A DNA stretch of 10,409 bases from Polyangiaceae bacterium (GTDB lineage: Bacteria > Myxococcota > Polyangia > Polyangiales > Polyangiaceae), in assembly GCA_025936205.1 (NCBI GenBank), contig JAICTU010000330.1, positions 1-10,409 of the forward strand. Direction: 5' to 3'. Below the pieces are notes generated by a model. It had not been told where the DNA came from and searched no databases. It saw only the letters and a list, made by a program, of their open reading frames with translations. Position numbers and translations under genes: made by a program. This document shows positions 1 through 7,845 of the stretch, in pieces; the stretch's first letter is position 1; each line of letters begins with the position of its first letter.

Positions 1-1646
<1,646 letters not shown>

Positions 1647-1668
1647 TCGGTGGACGGCGCGAAGGGTT

Positions 1669-1713
1669 GGGCTACGCTGCGCGTGTGACGCGGAGTGTGA
1701 AGCAGCGTAGCCC
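1669..1713. repeat. Perfect 12-bp inverted repeat between clpB and the M50 gene
   Basis: The arm GGGCTACGCTGC (1669-1680) is exactly reverse-complemented by GCAGCGTAGCCC (1702-1713), with a 21-nt loop between them. It starts 22 nt after the clpB stop and ends 5 nt before the Shine-Dalgarno sequence of the next gene. As RNA it would form a strong hairpin. No T-tract follows, so it is not a classical intrinsic terminator. A Rho-assisted terminator, a processing site, a structure that modulates translation of the next gene, or a dispersed palindromic repeat all remain possible. Confidence 0.75.
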
Positions 1714-1731
1714 GGCTGAAGGAGAGGCTCG

Positions 1732-2433
1732 ATGAACCTGGATTTGGCCGGCTTCGGCATCTGGTACATCGTGTTCTTGTTCAGCACGGTGGCGCACGAA
1801 GCGGCGCACGGCTACGCCGCGTACCTGGGCGGCGACCTGACCGCCTACAACGGCGGCCAGGTCACGCTCGATCCGCTGGAGCACATTCGCCGCTCCCCGT
1901 GGGGCATGGTGCTGATCCCGATCCTCACCTTCTTTCAGATGGGGTGGATGATGGGCTGGGCCTCGACGCCCTACGATTCCGAATGGGGCAAGCGCTACCC
2001 GGGGCGGCAAGCGCTGATGAGCCTGGCGGGCCCGGCCGCCAACTTCGCGCTCGCGCTGGTCGGCATCTTGATCATCAAGGCGCTGCTCGCGGCGCACGTG
2101 TTCGAGGTACCCTACCACTTCAGCTTCACCCAGCTGGTACGGCAGGCAGGAGAACCGCGGGCGGGCTCGCTCGTCAATGGGCTGGCCATGGCGCTCTCGG
2201 TGCTGGTCAACCTGAACGTGCTGCTCGGGCTATTCAACCTGATCCCCATTCCCCCGCTCGACGGCGCGGGTATCGTCGAGGGCCTGTTCCCTAACTCGCT
2301 GGGCAAGCTGTACGACCGTCTGCGCGAGGTCCCGGTGCTGCAGATCGTCGGCCTGCTGGTGGCGTGGAACATCTTTCCAAAGCTGTCCGAGCCGGCGTTC
2401 CTGATCGTGATCGGGCTGGTTCGTCCGGGCTAG
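1732..2433 (+). CDS. Site-2-protease-like M50 zinc membrane peptidase
   Basis: This is a 233-residue polytopic inner-membrane metallopeptidase. The zinc site is HEAAH at residues 22-26 (HExxH) in the first membrane segment; the third ligand is Asp167 in FNLIPIPPLDG (158-168), the standard second M50 signature. A GPAAN motif (100-104) sits in the central core, as in short S2P proteins. It lacks the PDZ domain of RseP and the CBS domains of SpoIVFB-type relatives, so it belongs to the compact M50 group often annotated 'site-2 protease family protein'. The ATG is well supported by AAGGAGA at 1719-1725 with 6 nt spacing. The dgkA-like gene begins 3 nt after its stop, implying co-transcription. 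The family suggests cleavage of a membrane-embedded substrate, perhaps an anti-sigma factor or signal-peptide remnant; the actual substrate cannot be read from the sequence. Confidence 0.93.
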   Translation: MNLDLAGFGIWYIVFLFSTVAHEAAHGYAAYLGGDLTAYNGGQVTLDPLEHIRRSPWGMVLIPILTFFQMGWMMGWASTPYDSEWGKRYPGRQALMSLAGPAANFALALVGILIIKALLAAHVFEVPYHFSFTQLVRQAGEPRAGSLVNGLAMALSVLVNLNVLLGLFNLIPIPPLDGAGIVEGLFPNSLGKLYDRLREVPVLQIVGLLVAWNIFPKLSEPAFLIVIGLVRPG

Positions 2434-2436
2434 CGG

Positions 2437-2808
2437 ATGGCGGGGGGGCGCCCATTCTCAACCGCGGCGCGCCTGCGCAGCTTCGTCTACGCGGGCCGCG
2501 GCGTGTGGATATTGCTGCGCTCGCAGCACAACAGCTGGATCCATGCGGCGGGGACGCTGGTGGTGGTGGTGGCAGGCATCGTCTTGGATGTTTCGCGCGC
2601 AGACTGGTTGGCGCTGGTGCTGGCGATGACGCTGGTGTGGAGCGCAGAGGGCTTCAACACGGCGATCGAGTTCCTGTCCGACGCGGCGCAGCCGGAGTTC
2701 CATCCACTGATCGAAAAGGCCAAAGACGTCGCCGCGGGCGCGGTGCTGCTCTGCGCGCTGGGCGCGCTGGCCGTGGGCGTGCTGGTGTTTGCGCCGCACC
2801 TGATCTGA
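2437..2808 (+). CDS. dgkA: Diacylglycerol kinase / undecaprenol kinase family membrane protein
   Basis: This 123-residue protein matches the small trimeric integral-membrane lipid kinase family of E. coli DgkA and Gram-positive undecaprenol kinase. The active-site pattern matches residue for residue with an offset of two from E. coli: Glu71, Asn74 and Glu78 in EGFNTAIE, and Lys96-Asp97 in EKAKDVAAGAVLL, corresponding to E69, N72, E76, K94 and D95. An amphipathic N-terminal region (RLRSFVYAGRG) and three hydrophobic segments fit the fold. It would phosphorylate diacylglycerol or undecaprenol with ATP at the cytoplasmic membrane; the family does not predict substrate reliably. The start lies 3 nt after the M50 stop without a strong ribosome-binding site, so translation probably depends on coupling with the upstream gene. 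The gene name refers to the family, not to a proven substrate. Confidence 0.9.
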   Translation: MAGGRPFSTAARLRSFVYAGRGVWILLRSQHNSWIHAAGTLVVVVAGIVLDVSRADWLALVLAMTLVWSAEGFNTAIEFLSDAAQPEFHPLIEKAKDVAAGAVLLCALGALAVGVLVFAPHLI

Positions 2809-2824
2809 AGCCGCTCCCGCGCGC

Positions 2825-3547
2825 TCAGAGCAGCACCCACAGATCATAGACGGCGTGCGTCCAGACCACGGGCGCAAAGCCGCGTGTCACATAGATCAAC
2901 GTGAACACCAGCCCGCACACCGCGCGGAACACGAACACGCGCCCATCGAGCGCTTCGCCGAACATGCCCAGGTGGTGCCAGGCGCTGAACAGGCAGGCGG
3001 TGAACAGCGCCCAGCTCGAGGCCAGCAAAACGCGCCGCCACCACGCCTTCGACGGCCAGATCACGCGCAGGCAGCGCAAGCCGAGGCCGTACAGGCCTAC
3101 GCGGAAGGCGATCTCTTCGTACAGCCCTGCCCCGAGGCTCATCACCAAGCCGGCGAAGTGTCGCTCGATGCCGGCGCCGAGGAACAATCGGCCCACCACC
3201 GCTGCGGCGATGAGGCGCATCGCCACGGCATACAGCACGCCCTCGAGCGCCAGCCAGGCGAAGCTCTGCCAGCGAAACACCTGCCGCCGACCCAGCAGCG
3301 CCAGCACCGTGACGAACGTCGCTCCGATGCCGATGGTGAACGCCACATAAGAGACGCGGCTCTGATTGGCCAGCTCCACCAGATACTGCGTGACCAGGTC
3401 CGCCGCGTTGCGTACGGGCAAGAAGATCACGCCCAGGTGATACGCGACGAAGATCGGCAGCGTCAGCCCGAGATCCGTGCGCGCATTGCTCGGCGCCAGC
3501 ACCGTCGATCCGCTGTTTTCTCGTCGAGACTCCGCCTCGCGGCTCAT
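2825..3547 (-). CDS. CPBP family intramembrane glutamic protease (Rce1/CAAX-like)
   Basis: This 240-residue multi-span membrane protein carries the three CPBP (ABI, PF02517) motifs in order: Glu144-Glu145 with Arg149 in YEEIAFR, FSAWH (FxxxH) ending at His191, and the C-terminal His231 with Asp235 in THAVYD. The last motif usually has Asn or Asp at the final position. Family members include eukaryotic Rce1 and bacterial proteins linked to bacteriocin self-immunity or to processing of membrane proteins; most bacterial substrates are unknown. A TTG at 3568 would lengthen the frame, but it lies inside the likely -10 box (TATAAT, 3573 to 3568), so I chose the ATG at 3547. The gene converges on dgkA with 16 nt between them and is divergent from the SOD gene. 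The first 25 residues are polar and non-membrane. Confidence 0.88.
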   Translation of the reverse strand: MSREAESRRENSGSTVLAPSNARTDLGLTLPIFVAYHLGVIFLPVRNAADLVTQYLVELANQSRVSYVAFTIGIGATFVTVLALLGRRQVFRWQSFAWLALEGVLYAVAMRLIAAAVVGRLFLGAGIERHFAGLVMSLGAGLYEEIAFRVGLYGLGLRCLRVIWPSKAWWRRVLLASSWALFTACLFSAWHHLGMFGEALDGRVFVFRAVCGLVFTLIYVTRGFAPVVWTHAVYDLWVLL

Positions 3548-3567
3548 GTGATCTCGCAGTTGGGGCA

Positions 3568-3618
3568 ATTATACACGCCTGTTGCGGTTTGATCAGTCGC
3601 GAACGCACGCACTACGCT
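3568..3618. promoter_or_regulatory. Candidate back-to-back promoters for the CPBP and SOD genes
   Basis: On the minus strand, TATAAT (3573 to 3568) lies 17 nt from CTGATC (3596 to 3591), a weak -35. Transcription would begin about 14 nt upstream of the CPBP ATG. On the plus strand, TTGATC (3589-3594) and TACGCT (3613-3618), 18 nt apart, could be the -35 and -10 of the SOD gene. The two -35 elements share the palindrome TGATCA (3590-3595). Only the minus-strand -10 is a strong match; the rest is inferred from position. Confidence 0.4.
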
Positions 3619-3632
3619 GCGCACAGAATTCC

Positions 3633-3640
3633 GGAGGAGG
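3633..3640 (+). promoter_or_regulatory. Strong ribosome-binding site fixing the SOD start
   Basis: GGAGGAGG ends 8 nt before the ATG at 3649. It selects this ATG over the in-frame start at 3589 and places the twin-arginine motif at the very N-terminus, as expected for an exported protein. Confidence 0.85.
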
Positions 3641-3648
3641 ATCAGACG

Positions 3649-4374
3649 ATGGACCTGACGAGACGCGAAGCATTTGGTGCACTGGCAGTGGGCTCGGTCG
3701 CTCTGTTGCATTCGCAGCTGGCGAGCGCTGCAGCAGGCAAAGCGGAACCCGGCAAGCCGGATGCGGGAAAGCACACTCCTGTACCGTTGCCTTTCGACCC
3801 GAAGAAGCTGAAGGGCATCAGCGAGAAACTGATCGTGTCCCATCACGACAACAACTACGCCGGCGCCGTCAACAACCTGAACAAGGTGCAAGACGAGCTC
3901 GGGCGCGTGAACAAGGACACACCCGGCTTTATCGTGGGCGGCCTGCGCGAGCGCGAGCTGACCTTCACCAACTCGCAGATCCTGCACGAGCTCTACTTCG
4001 GCAACCTGGGCGGCAGCGGCAAGGCGGGCGGCGCGATCGAAAAGGTGCTCGCGGAGCACTTCTCCAGCTTCGGGCGCTGGGAAGAGCTGTTTCGCGCCAC
4101 GGGCGCCAGCCTCGGCGGCGGCAGCGGCTGGACGGTGCTGGCCTTCAATTTCCAAAGCGGCGCGCTGCACACCTACTGGGCGGGCAACCACACGCAGGCG
4201 GTCGCGTTCGGCGCGCCGCTGCTGGTCATGGACATGTACGAGCACGCCTACCAGATGGATTACGGCGCGGCGGCGGCGAAGTACATCGACGCCTTCTTCA
4301 CGAACATCCAGTGGGACGAGGTCAATCGCCGCTTCGAACGGGCGCAAAAGGCCTTCGCCGCGCTGCGCGCCTGA
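3649..4374 (+). CDS. Tat-exported Fe/Mn superoxide dismutase homologue
   Basis: The 241-residue product begins with a twin-arginine signal (MDLTRREAFGALAVGS, Arg5-Arg6), a hydrophobic stretch and a likely cleavage after Ala-Ser-Ala27, so it is probably folded in the cytoplasm and exported to the periplasm or beyond. A Lys/Pro/Gly-rich linker (28-50) precedes the SOD fold. Four metal ligands can be placed by gapless alignment with E. coli SodB: His65 (SHHDNNY), His113 (QILHELYF), and Asp195 and His199 (DMYEHAY). GSGW (158-161) is also present. The outer shell differs: the usual HxxxHHxxY around the first ligand is replaced, so the gateway Tyr34 position becomes Ala and the His30 position Asn, and the usual DxWEH is DMYEH. 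Whether it dismutates superoxide is therefore uncertain. It is monocistronic and divergent from the CPBP gene. Family placement is firm; activity is inferred. Confidence 0.88.
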   Translation: MDLTRREAFGALAVGSVALLHSQLASAAAGKAEPGKPDAGKHTPVPLPFDPKKLKGISEKLIVSHHDNNYAGAVNNLNKVQDELGRVNKDTPGFIVGGLRERELTFTNSQILHELYFGNLGGSGKAGGAIEKVLAEHFSSFGRWEELFRATGASLGGGSGWTVLAFNFQSGALHTYWAGNHTQAVAFGAPLLVMDMYEHAYQMDYGAAAAKYIDAFFTNIQWDEVNRRFERAQKAFAALRA

Positions 4375-4413
4375 CCTCGGGCAACAGCTTCGTCGCTCAG
4401 CTCGGACCGAGGT
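4374..4413. terminator. Possible shared hairpin between convergent SOD and UbiA genes
   Basis: ACCTCGG (4374-4380) pairs with CCGAGGT (4407-4413) across a 26-nt loop. The convergent genes leave only 22 nt between their stops, and the right arm lies inside the UbiA coding end. There is no T-run on either side, so a termination role is only a suggestion. Confidence 0.25.
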
Positions 4414-5461
4414 TGTAGACCAGCCACAATACCAGCGCGACCCAGGAGAACACGACGGCCACGAAGGGTCCGTCGCGCAGCATCTCCTGGGTCGGGCTCT
4501 CCGCCGCGGGCCGGGTGCGCACCAGCACCATGAAACGCCACAGCGCGAGCACCACGAAGATGCTGCTCCACCACAGCCGCTGCGAGTGGAAGAAGGCCTC
4601 CGTCTCCGGGTCGAGCGAGTACGCCACGTAGCTCGCCACGGTGAGCAGCGCCGTGCCGCGCAGCGCCCACTTCAGGCCGCGACGTGTGTAGCCGCCCAGC
4701 GCCGCGCGCTGTTGCTGCGCGATGCCGCGCGCGGCGCTGATCAGTTCGTGACGGCGCTTGCCCAGACCGAGGAACACCGCCAGCAACGCCGTGCACAGCA
4801 CCAGGTACTTGGAGACCTCGATGTGCGTCGCGAAGCCGCCGGCGAGCACGCGCAGCACGAACCCTGCCGAGATCGCCAGCACGTCGAGATACGCCTTCTT
4901 TTTCAGCCGGAAGGAGTAGGCGACGTTGAGCAGAAAGTAGCCGATCGCGGTGACCAGAAACTCCCAGGGGCCGATCGCGGCGCCGGCCAGGCTGATCATC
5001 ACCAGCGCGATGGCGCCGTTGCGAGCCCACTCGATCGGCACGCGGCCCGAGGGGATCGGCCGGTAGCGCTTGACCGGGTGCGTCGCGTCGGCGTCGATGT
5101 CGACCAGGTCGTTCATGGTGTACACGGCGCCCGTCAGCAGACAGAACACGCCGAACGCGCCGATCGCGCGCACCAACAGATCGGTGACAAACAGCTCGCG
5201 CGCGAACACCATCGGCGCGAGCACGAACACATTCTTCACCCACTGGTGCGGGCGCATCGTGAGCAACAGCCCGCCCAGCCGCCAGATCATGAGCGGCACG
5301 CCCTCGCTCGGCGGTGGCGGCGGCGGCAGCGCGACCGAATCCGTGGACGGCGCCGCCTCTGCATCGGCGCCGCCATTACCGTTGATGCCCTGGCTGTTCA
5401 TGGCCTTGCCGGAGTCCACGCGCATCCTGCTGCCGCGCGGATCGCTCTCGGTCAAGGACAT
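4397..5461 (-). CDS. UbiA-family prenyltransferase, decaprenyl-phosphate phosphoribosyltransferase-like
   Basis: This 354-residue membrane protein has both Asp-rich motifs of the UbiA fold: NDLVDIDAD (117-125), followed by HPVKRYRPIPSG, and YSFRLKKKAYLD (172-183). The opening RPHQWVKNVFVLAP (70-83) and the HPxKRxRPI string resemble the branch containing decaprenyl-phosphate 5-phosphoribosyltransferase (DPPR synthase), which joins phosphoribose to a polyprenyl phosphate, rather than quinone or heme prenyltransferases. About eight hydrophobic segments follow. In actinobacteria the product feeds arabinan synthesis; its role here is unknown. The first ~56 residues form an unusual low-complexity extension with a seven-proline run. 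Internal ATGs at residues 13 and 21 are alternative starts, since no strong ribosome-binding site marks 5461. The gene is divergent from the FAH gene and convergent with the SOD gene. Fold is certain, substrate moderate. Confidence 0.87.
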   Translation of the reverse strand: MSLTESDPRGSRMRVDSGKAMNSQGINGNGGADAEAAPSTDSVALPPPPPPSEGVPLMIWRLGGLLLTMRPHQWVKNVFVLAPMVFARELFVTDLLVRAIGAFGVFCLLTGAVYTMNDLVDIDADATHPVKRYRPIPSGRVPIEWARNGAIALVMISLAGAAIGPWEFLVTAIGYFLLNVAYSFRLKKKAYLDVLAISAGFVLRVLAGGFATHIEVSKYLVLCTALLAVFLGLGKRRHELISAARGIAQQQRAALGGYTRRGLKWALRGTALLTVASYVAYSLDPETEAFFHSQRLWWSSIFVVLALWRFMVLVRTRPAAESPTQEMLRDGPFVAVVFSWVALVLWLVYNLGPS

Positions 5462-5564
5462 GCCGGCCGCACCATAGTCAGGGCCATCAGTCTATGCTTC
5501 AGTTTTTCAGGCCCACGTTCCGGCTTGACGTCCCACGGCCGACCGGGGCATCCGAGAGAACGCC

Positions 5565-6356
5565 ATGACCGAAATCGGCTCTCGTTATGCTCGAGTCCTT
5601 CACCGCGGGCAACCCGCTTACGTCCTGGTGCCGCCGACGGGGCCGGCGCAGCTGCTGATGGGGGCTCCGTGGCTCTCCGGGGGCGACCCGCACGCCGGGG
5701 CGACGGGCATCCAGCTCCACGCGGACGCGAAGATGCTGTGCCCGGTCACGCCTTCCAAGATCATCGGCATCGGTCGCAACTACAAGAAGCACGCGGAAGA
5801 GCTGAAGAACGAGGTACCGGAGCAGCCGCTGATGTTCTTCAAGCCGCCGTCGTCCCTGCTGGATCCGGGCGGCACGGTCGAGCTGCCGCCCGAGAGCGAG
5901 CGCGTCGACTACGAGGGCGAGCTGGTCGTGGTGATCGGCAAGCGCTGCCGGCGTTGCACGCCGGGCGAGGCGCGGGCTGCCATCTTTGGCTACAGCATCG
6001 GTTGCGACGTGACCGCGCGCGATCTGCAGCAAAAAGACAAGCAGTGGACGCGGGCCAAGGGCTTCGATGGCTTCGCGCCGCTCGGCCCGTTCGTGGTGCA
6101 ACTCTCGGACCCCGCGGGCCTGCGCCTGCAGCTGTCGGTAAACGGCAAGCTCTGTCAGGACGGCTCCACCTCGGACATGATCTTCGACATCCCGACGCTG
6201 ATCTCCTACGCCAGCCAGTCGATGACGCTCGAACCCGGCGACGTGATCTACACCGGTACCCCGGAGGGCGTCGGTCCGCTGAAGGCCGGCGACCAGGTGA
6301 GCGTGCGCATCGAAAACCTGGGCGAGCTCGCGTTCGGCGTGACGGGCCCCAAATGA
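5565..6356 (+). CDS. Fumarylacetoacetate hydrolase (FAH) family protein
   Basis: The 263-residue protein has the FAH/FAHD1 fold. Recognisable elements are GIGRNYKKHAEE (68-79), FFKPPSSL (91-98), the metal-binding triad Glu117 and Glu119 (YEGEL) plus Asp148 (GCDVTARD), Lys165 in AKGFDGF, VNGKLCQDG (192-200) and TGTPEGVGPLKAGD (230-243). Members use Mg2+ or Mn2+ to cleave or decarboxylate beta-diketo acids, or to isomerise keto/enol forms; the group includes oxaloacetate tautomerase/decarboxylase (FAHD1) and HpcE-type aromatic-degradation enzymes. No aromatic catabolic genes lie nearby, so a general oxaloacetate-type role is likelier than homoprotocatechuate breakdown. The first ~55 residues form a poorly conserved N-terminal lobe. 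The ATG has only a modest purine-rich GAGAGAA upstream. Its TGA overlaps the cinA ATG. Superfamily is certain; the substrate cannot be assigned. Confidence 0.92.
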   Translation: MTEIGSRYARVLHRGQPAYVLVPPTGPAQLLMGAPWLSGGDPHAGATGIQLHADAKMLCPVTPSKIIGIGRNYKKHAEELKNEVPEQPLMFFKPPSSLLDPGGTVELPPESERVDYEGELVVVIGKRCRRCTPGEARAAIFGYSIGCDVTARDLQQKDKQWTRAKGFDGFAPLGPFVVQLSDPAGLRLQLSVNGKLCQDGSTSDMIFDIPTLISYASQSMTLEPGDVIYTGTPEGVGPLKAGDQVSVRIENLGELAFGVTGPK

Positions 6357-7597
6357 CCGCGCTCGGGCGAGCCGCCATCGTTTGCATCGGCACCGAGCTG
6401 ACGCGCGGAGAGATCAACAACACCAATGCCACCTGGCTCGCCGAGCGCTTCACGGCGCTGGGCCTCGAGGTGAGCTGCATGGAAGTGGTCGCCGACGACC
6501 CGGTCGCGATCCGGCGCGCCCTCGATCAAGTCAGTTCGCACAACGCAGTCGTGGCGGCGACGGGCGGACTCGGCCCCACCACGGACGACATCACCAGCGC
6601 GACGGTGGCCAGCTGGCTCGGCGTGCCGCGCTTCCGCGATGCGGCGGTGCTGGCCGGGCTCGAGGCGCGTCTGGCGCGCGCGGGCCGCACGCTGACCGCG
6701 TCCAACTCGCAGCAAGCCGACTTTCCCGAAGGCGCCGAGATCCTGGAAAACCCGAACGGCACGGCGCCGGGCTTCGGCGTCCAGCGCGGCCCGTGCCGGC
6801 TGTTCTTCATGCCCGGCGTGCCGCGCGAGATGAAGCCGATGTTCGAGCGCTTCGTCGCACCGGCTGCGCAGAGCCTGGTGCAGGGTGCACAGCACCAGAT
6901 CCGCCTGCGCTGCTTCGGCCTGCCAGAATCCATGGTCAACGACCAGCTCGCCGGCGTCGAGCAGGAGCACGGCGTGCGCATCGGCTACCGCGCGCACTTT
7001 CCCGAGATCGAGGTCAAGCTGCTCGCCCTGGCGGAGAACGCGGCCGCGGCGCAAGCGAAGGCACAAGCCGCGGCCATAAGCGCGCGCGAGCGCCTCGGAA
7101 AGGCCGTCTATTCCGAAGGTGAGCGCGACCTGCCGCAGGTGGTGGGTGAGCTGCTGCGCGCGCGGCAGCTCCAGCTGGGCCTCGCTGAATCGTGCACGGG
7201 CGGCCTCGTTGGATCGCTGCTCACGGCACATTCGGGCGCGAGCGACTTCCTGCTCGGCGGCGTCATCTCCTACGCCAACCAGGTGAAGATCGAACAACTC
7301 GGCGTCGATCCCGAGGTGCTGGAGCGCCACGGCGCCGTCAGCGCCGAGGTGGCGCGCCAGATGGCGGAAGGCGCGCGCCAGCGCTTCCACGCCCACCTCG
7401 CGCTGTCCCTGACCGGCATCGCCGGCCCCACCGGCGCCACCGAGCAAAAGCCCGTCGGCCTCGTCTACTACGCGCTCAGCACTGCTCGAGAAACCATCGT
7501 GCGCGATGTGAACGTCAGCAACCGCCCGCGCGAAGGTGTGCAGCTCTACGCCGCCTGGTGCGGCCTCAACCTGATCCGCGAACACCTCGTCGGCTAG
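6353..7597 (+). CDS. cinA: CinA-like protein: nucleotide pyrophosphatase domain fused to NMN deamidase
   Basis: At 414 residues this is a full-length two-domain CinA. The N-terminal MoaB/MogA-like domain (COG1058, ADP-ribose pyrophosphatase in characterised members) shows GTELTRGEINNTN (13-25), TGGLGPTTDD (70-79), NPNGTAPGF (133-141) and MPGVPREM (153-160). The C-terminal PncC domain (COG1546) shows LAESCTGGL with catalytic Ser280, ISYANQVK with Tyr307 and Lys312, and TGIAGPTG (354-361). PncC deamidates nicotinamide mononucleotide to nicotinate mononucleotide in NAD salvage, so both domains fit recycling of NAD breakdown products in the cytoplasm. The ATG at 6353 overlaps the upstream FAH stop as ATGA, and there is no clear independent ribosome-binding site, implying translational coupling. 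The frame continues open far upstream to 4586, but that part is a shadow opposite the UbiA gene and inside the FAH gene. Confidence 0.95.
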   Translation: MTALGRAAIVCIGTELTRGEINNTNATWLAERFTALGLEVSCMEVVADDPVAIRRALDQVSSHNAVVAATGGLGPTTDDITSATVASWLGVPRFRDAAVLAGLEARLARAGRTLTASNSQQADFPEGAEILENPNGTAPGFGVQRGPCRLFFMPGVPREMKPMFERFVAPAAQSLVQGAQHQIRLRCFGLPESMVNDQLAGVEQEHGVRIGYRAHFPEIEVKLLALAENAAAAQAKAQAAAISARERLGKAVYSEGERDLPQVVGELLRARQLQLGLAESCTGGLVGSLLTAHSGASDFLLGGVISYANQVKIEQLGVDPEVLERHGAVSAEVARQMAEGARQRFHAHLALSLTGIAGPTGATEQKPVGLVYYALSTARETIVRDVNVSNRPREGVQLYAAWCGLNLIREHLVG

Positions 7598-7673
7598 ATG
7601 GTCGCGCGCGCTGGCGCTCGGAGCCGCCCTGCAGCGCCCCGAGTCCGAGCCCAACTCGAGAATTGAACTCGAG
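7598..7673. other. Convergent intergenic leader with an AACTCGAG direct repeat
   Basis: This stretch after cinA holds AACTCGAG twice (7653-7660 and 7666-7673). The contained CTCGAG copies can also pair as a 6-bp hairpin with a 7-nt loop (7655-7673). It abuts the 41-bp tandem repeat. No T-tract follows, so it is at most a weak terminator for cinA. Nothing coding is visible. Confidence 0.4.
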
Positions 7674-7809
7674 GTTCCCATGGAAACCTCAGCGTGCGCG
7701 TCGGGAGGTGCCTTGTTCCCATGGAAACGTCAGCGGTCGCGCCGGGAGGTGCCTTGTTCCCATGGAAACCTCAGCGGTCGCGCCGGGAGGTGCCTCGTTC
7801 CCGTGAAAC
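7674..7809. repeat. 41-bp tandem repeat, three copies plus a truncated fourth
   Basis: Units begin with TTCCC at 7675, 7716 and 7757, each exactly 41 bp; a degenerate fourth begins at 7798. Copies 2 and 3 differ at 2 of 41 positions, copies 1 and 3 at 4. Each junction carries GTTCCCATGGAAAC (7674-7687, 7715-7728, 7756-7769), a 14-bp near-palindrome with one mismatched pair centred on CCATGG. The fourth copy (7797-7809) has lost a base and the CCATGG core. The rest of the unit can fold as a stem-loop, ACCTC pairing with GAGGT and an inner CGG/CCG around TCGCG, best in copy 3. Because 41 is not a multiple of three, the repeat shifts frame at every copy and is unlikely to be coding, although a GAGG 5 nt before the ATG at 7680 opens a 60-codon frame through it. 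All bases are conserved between copies, so it is not a CRISPR array. Confidence 0.9.
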
Positions 7810-7845
7810 AGGGCGCGGCCCGGCGAGCAGTGCTGCCGAGCGGCT

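Noticed and set aside
3589..3648. In-frame 20-residue N-terminal extension of the SOD homologue from the ATG at 3589
   Set aside because: GGAGGAGG is ideally placed for the ATG at 3649, and the twin-arginine signal peptide should be at the N-terminus.
5524..5553. TTGACG at 5525-5530 as a -35 box for the FAH gene
   Set aside because: No acceptable -10 occurs 16-18 nt downstream. The better -10-like TATGCT at 5493-5498 has no matching -35 either, so no promoter is called.
4586..6352. A plus-strand open frame continuing upstream of cinA, giving a putative 1003-residue protein
   Set aside because: It runs antisense to the UbiA gene and then in a different frame inside the FAH gene, both with clear family motifs. 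Its composition is Arg/Ala/His/Gln-rich shadow sequence, and CinA homology begins only at the ATG at 6353.
7674..7809. CRISPR array
   Set aside because: The entire 41-bp unit is conserved with no variable spacers, there are only three full copies, and no cas genes are present.
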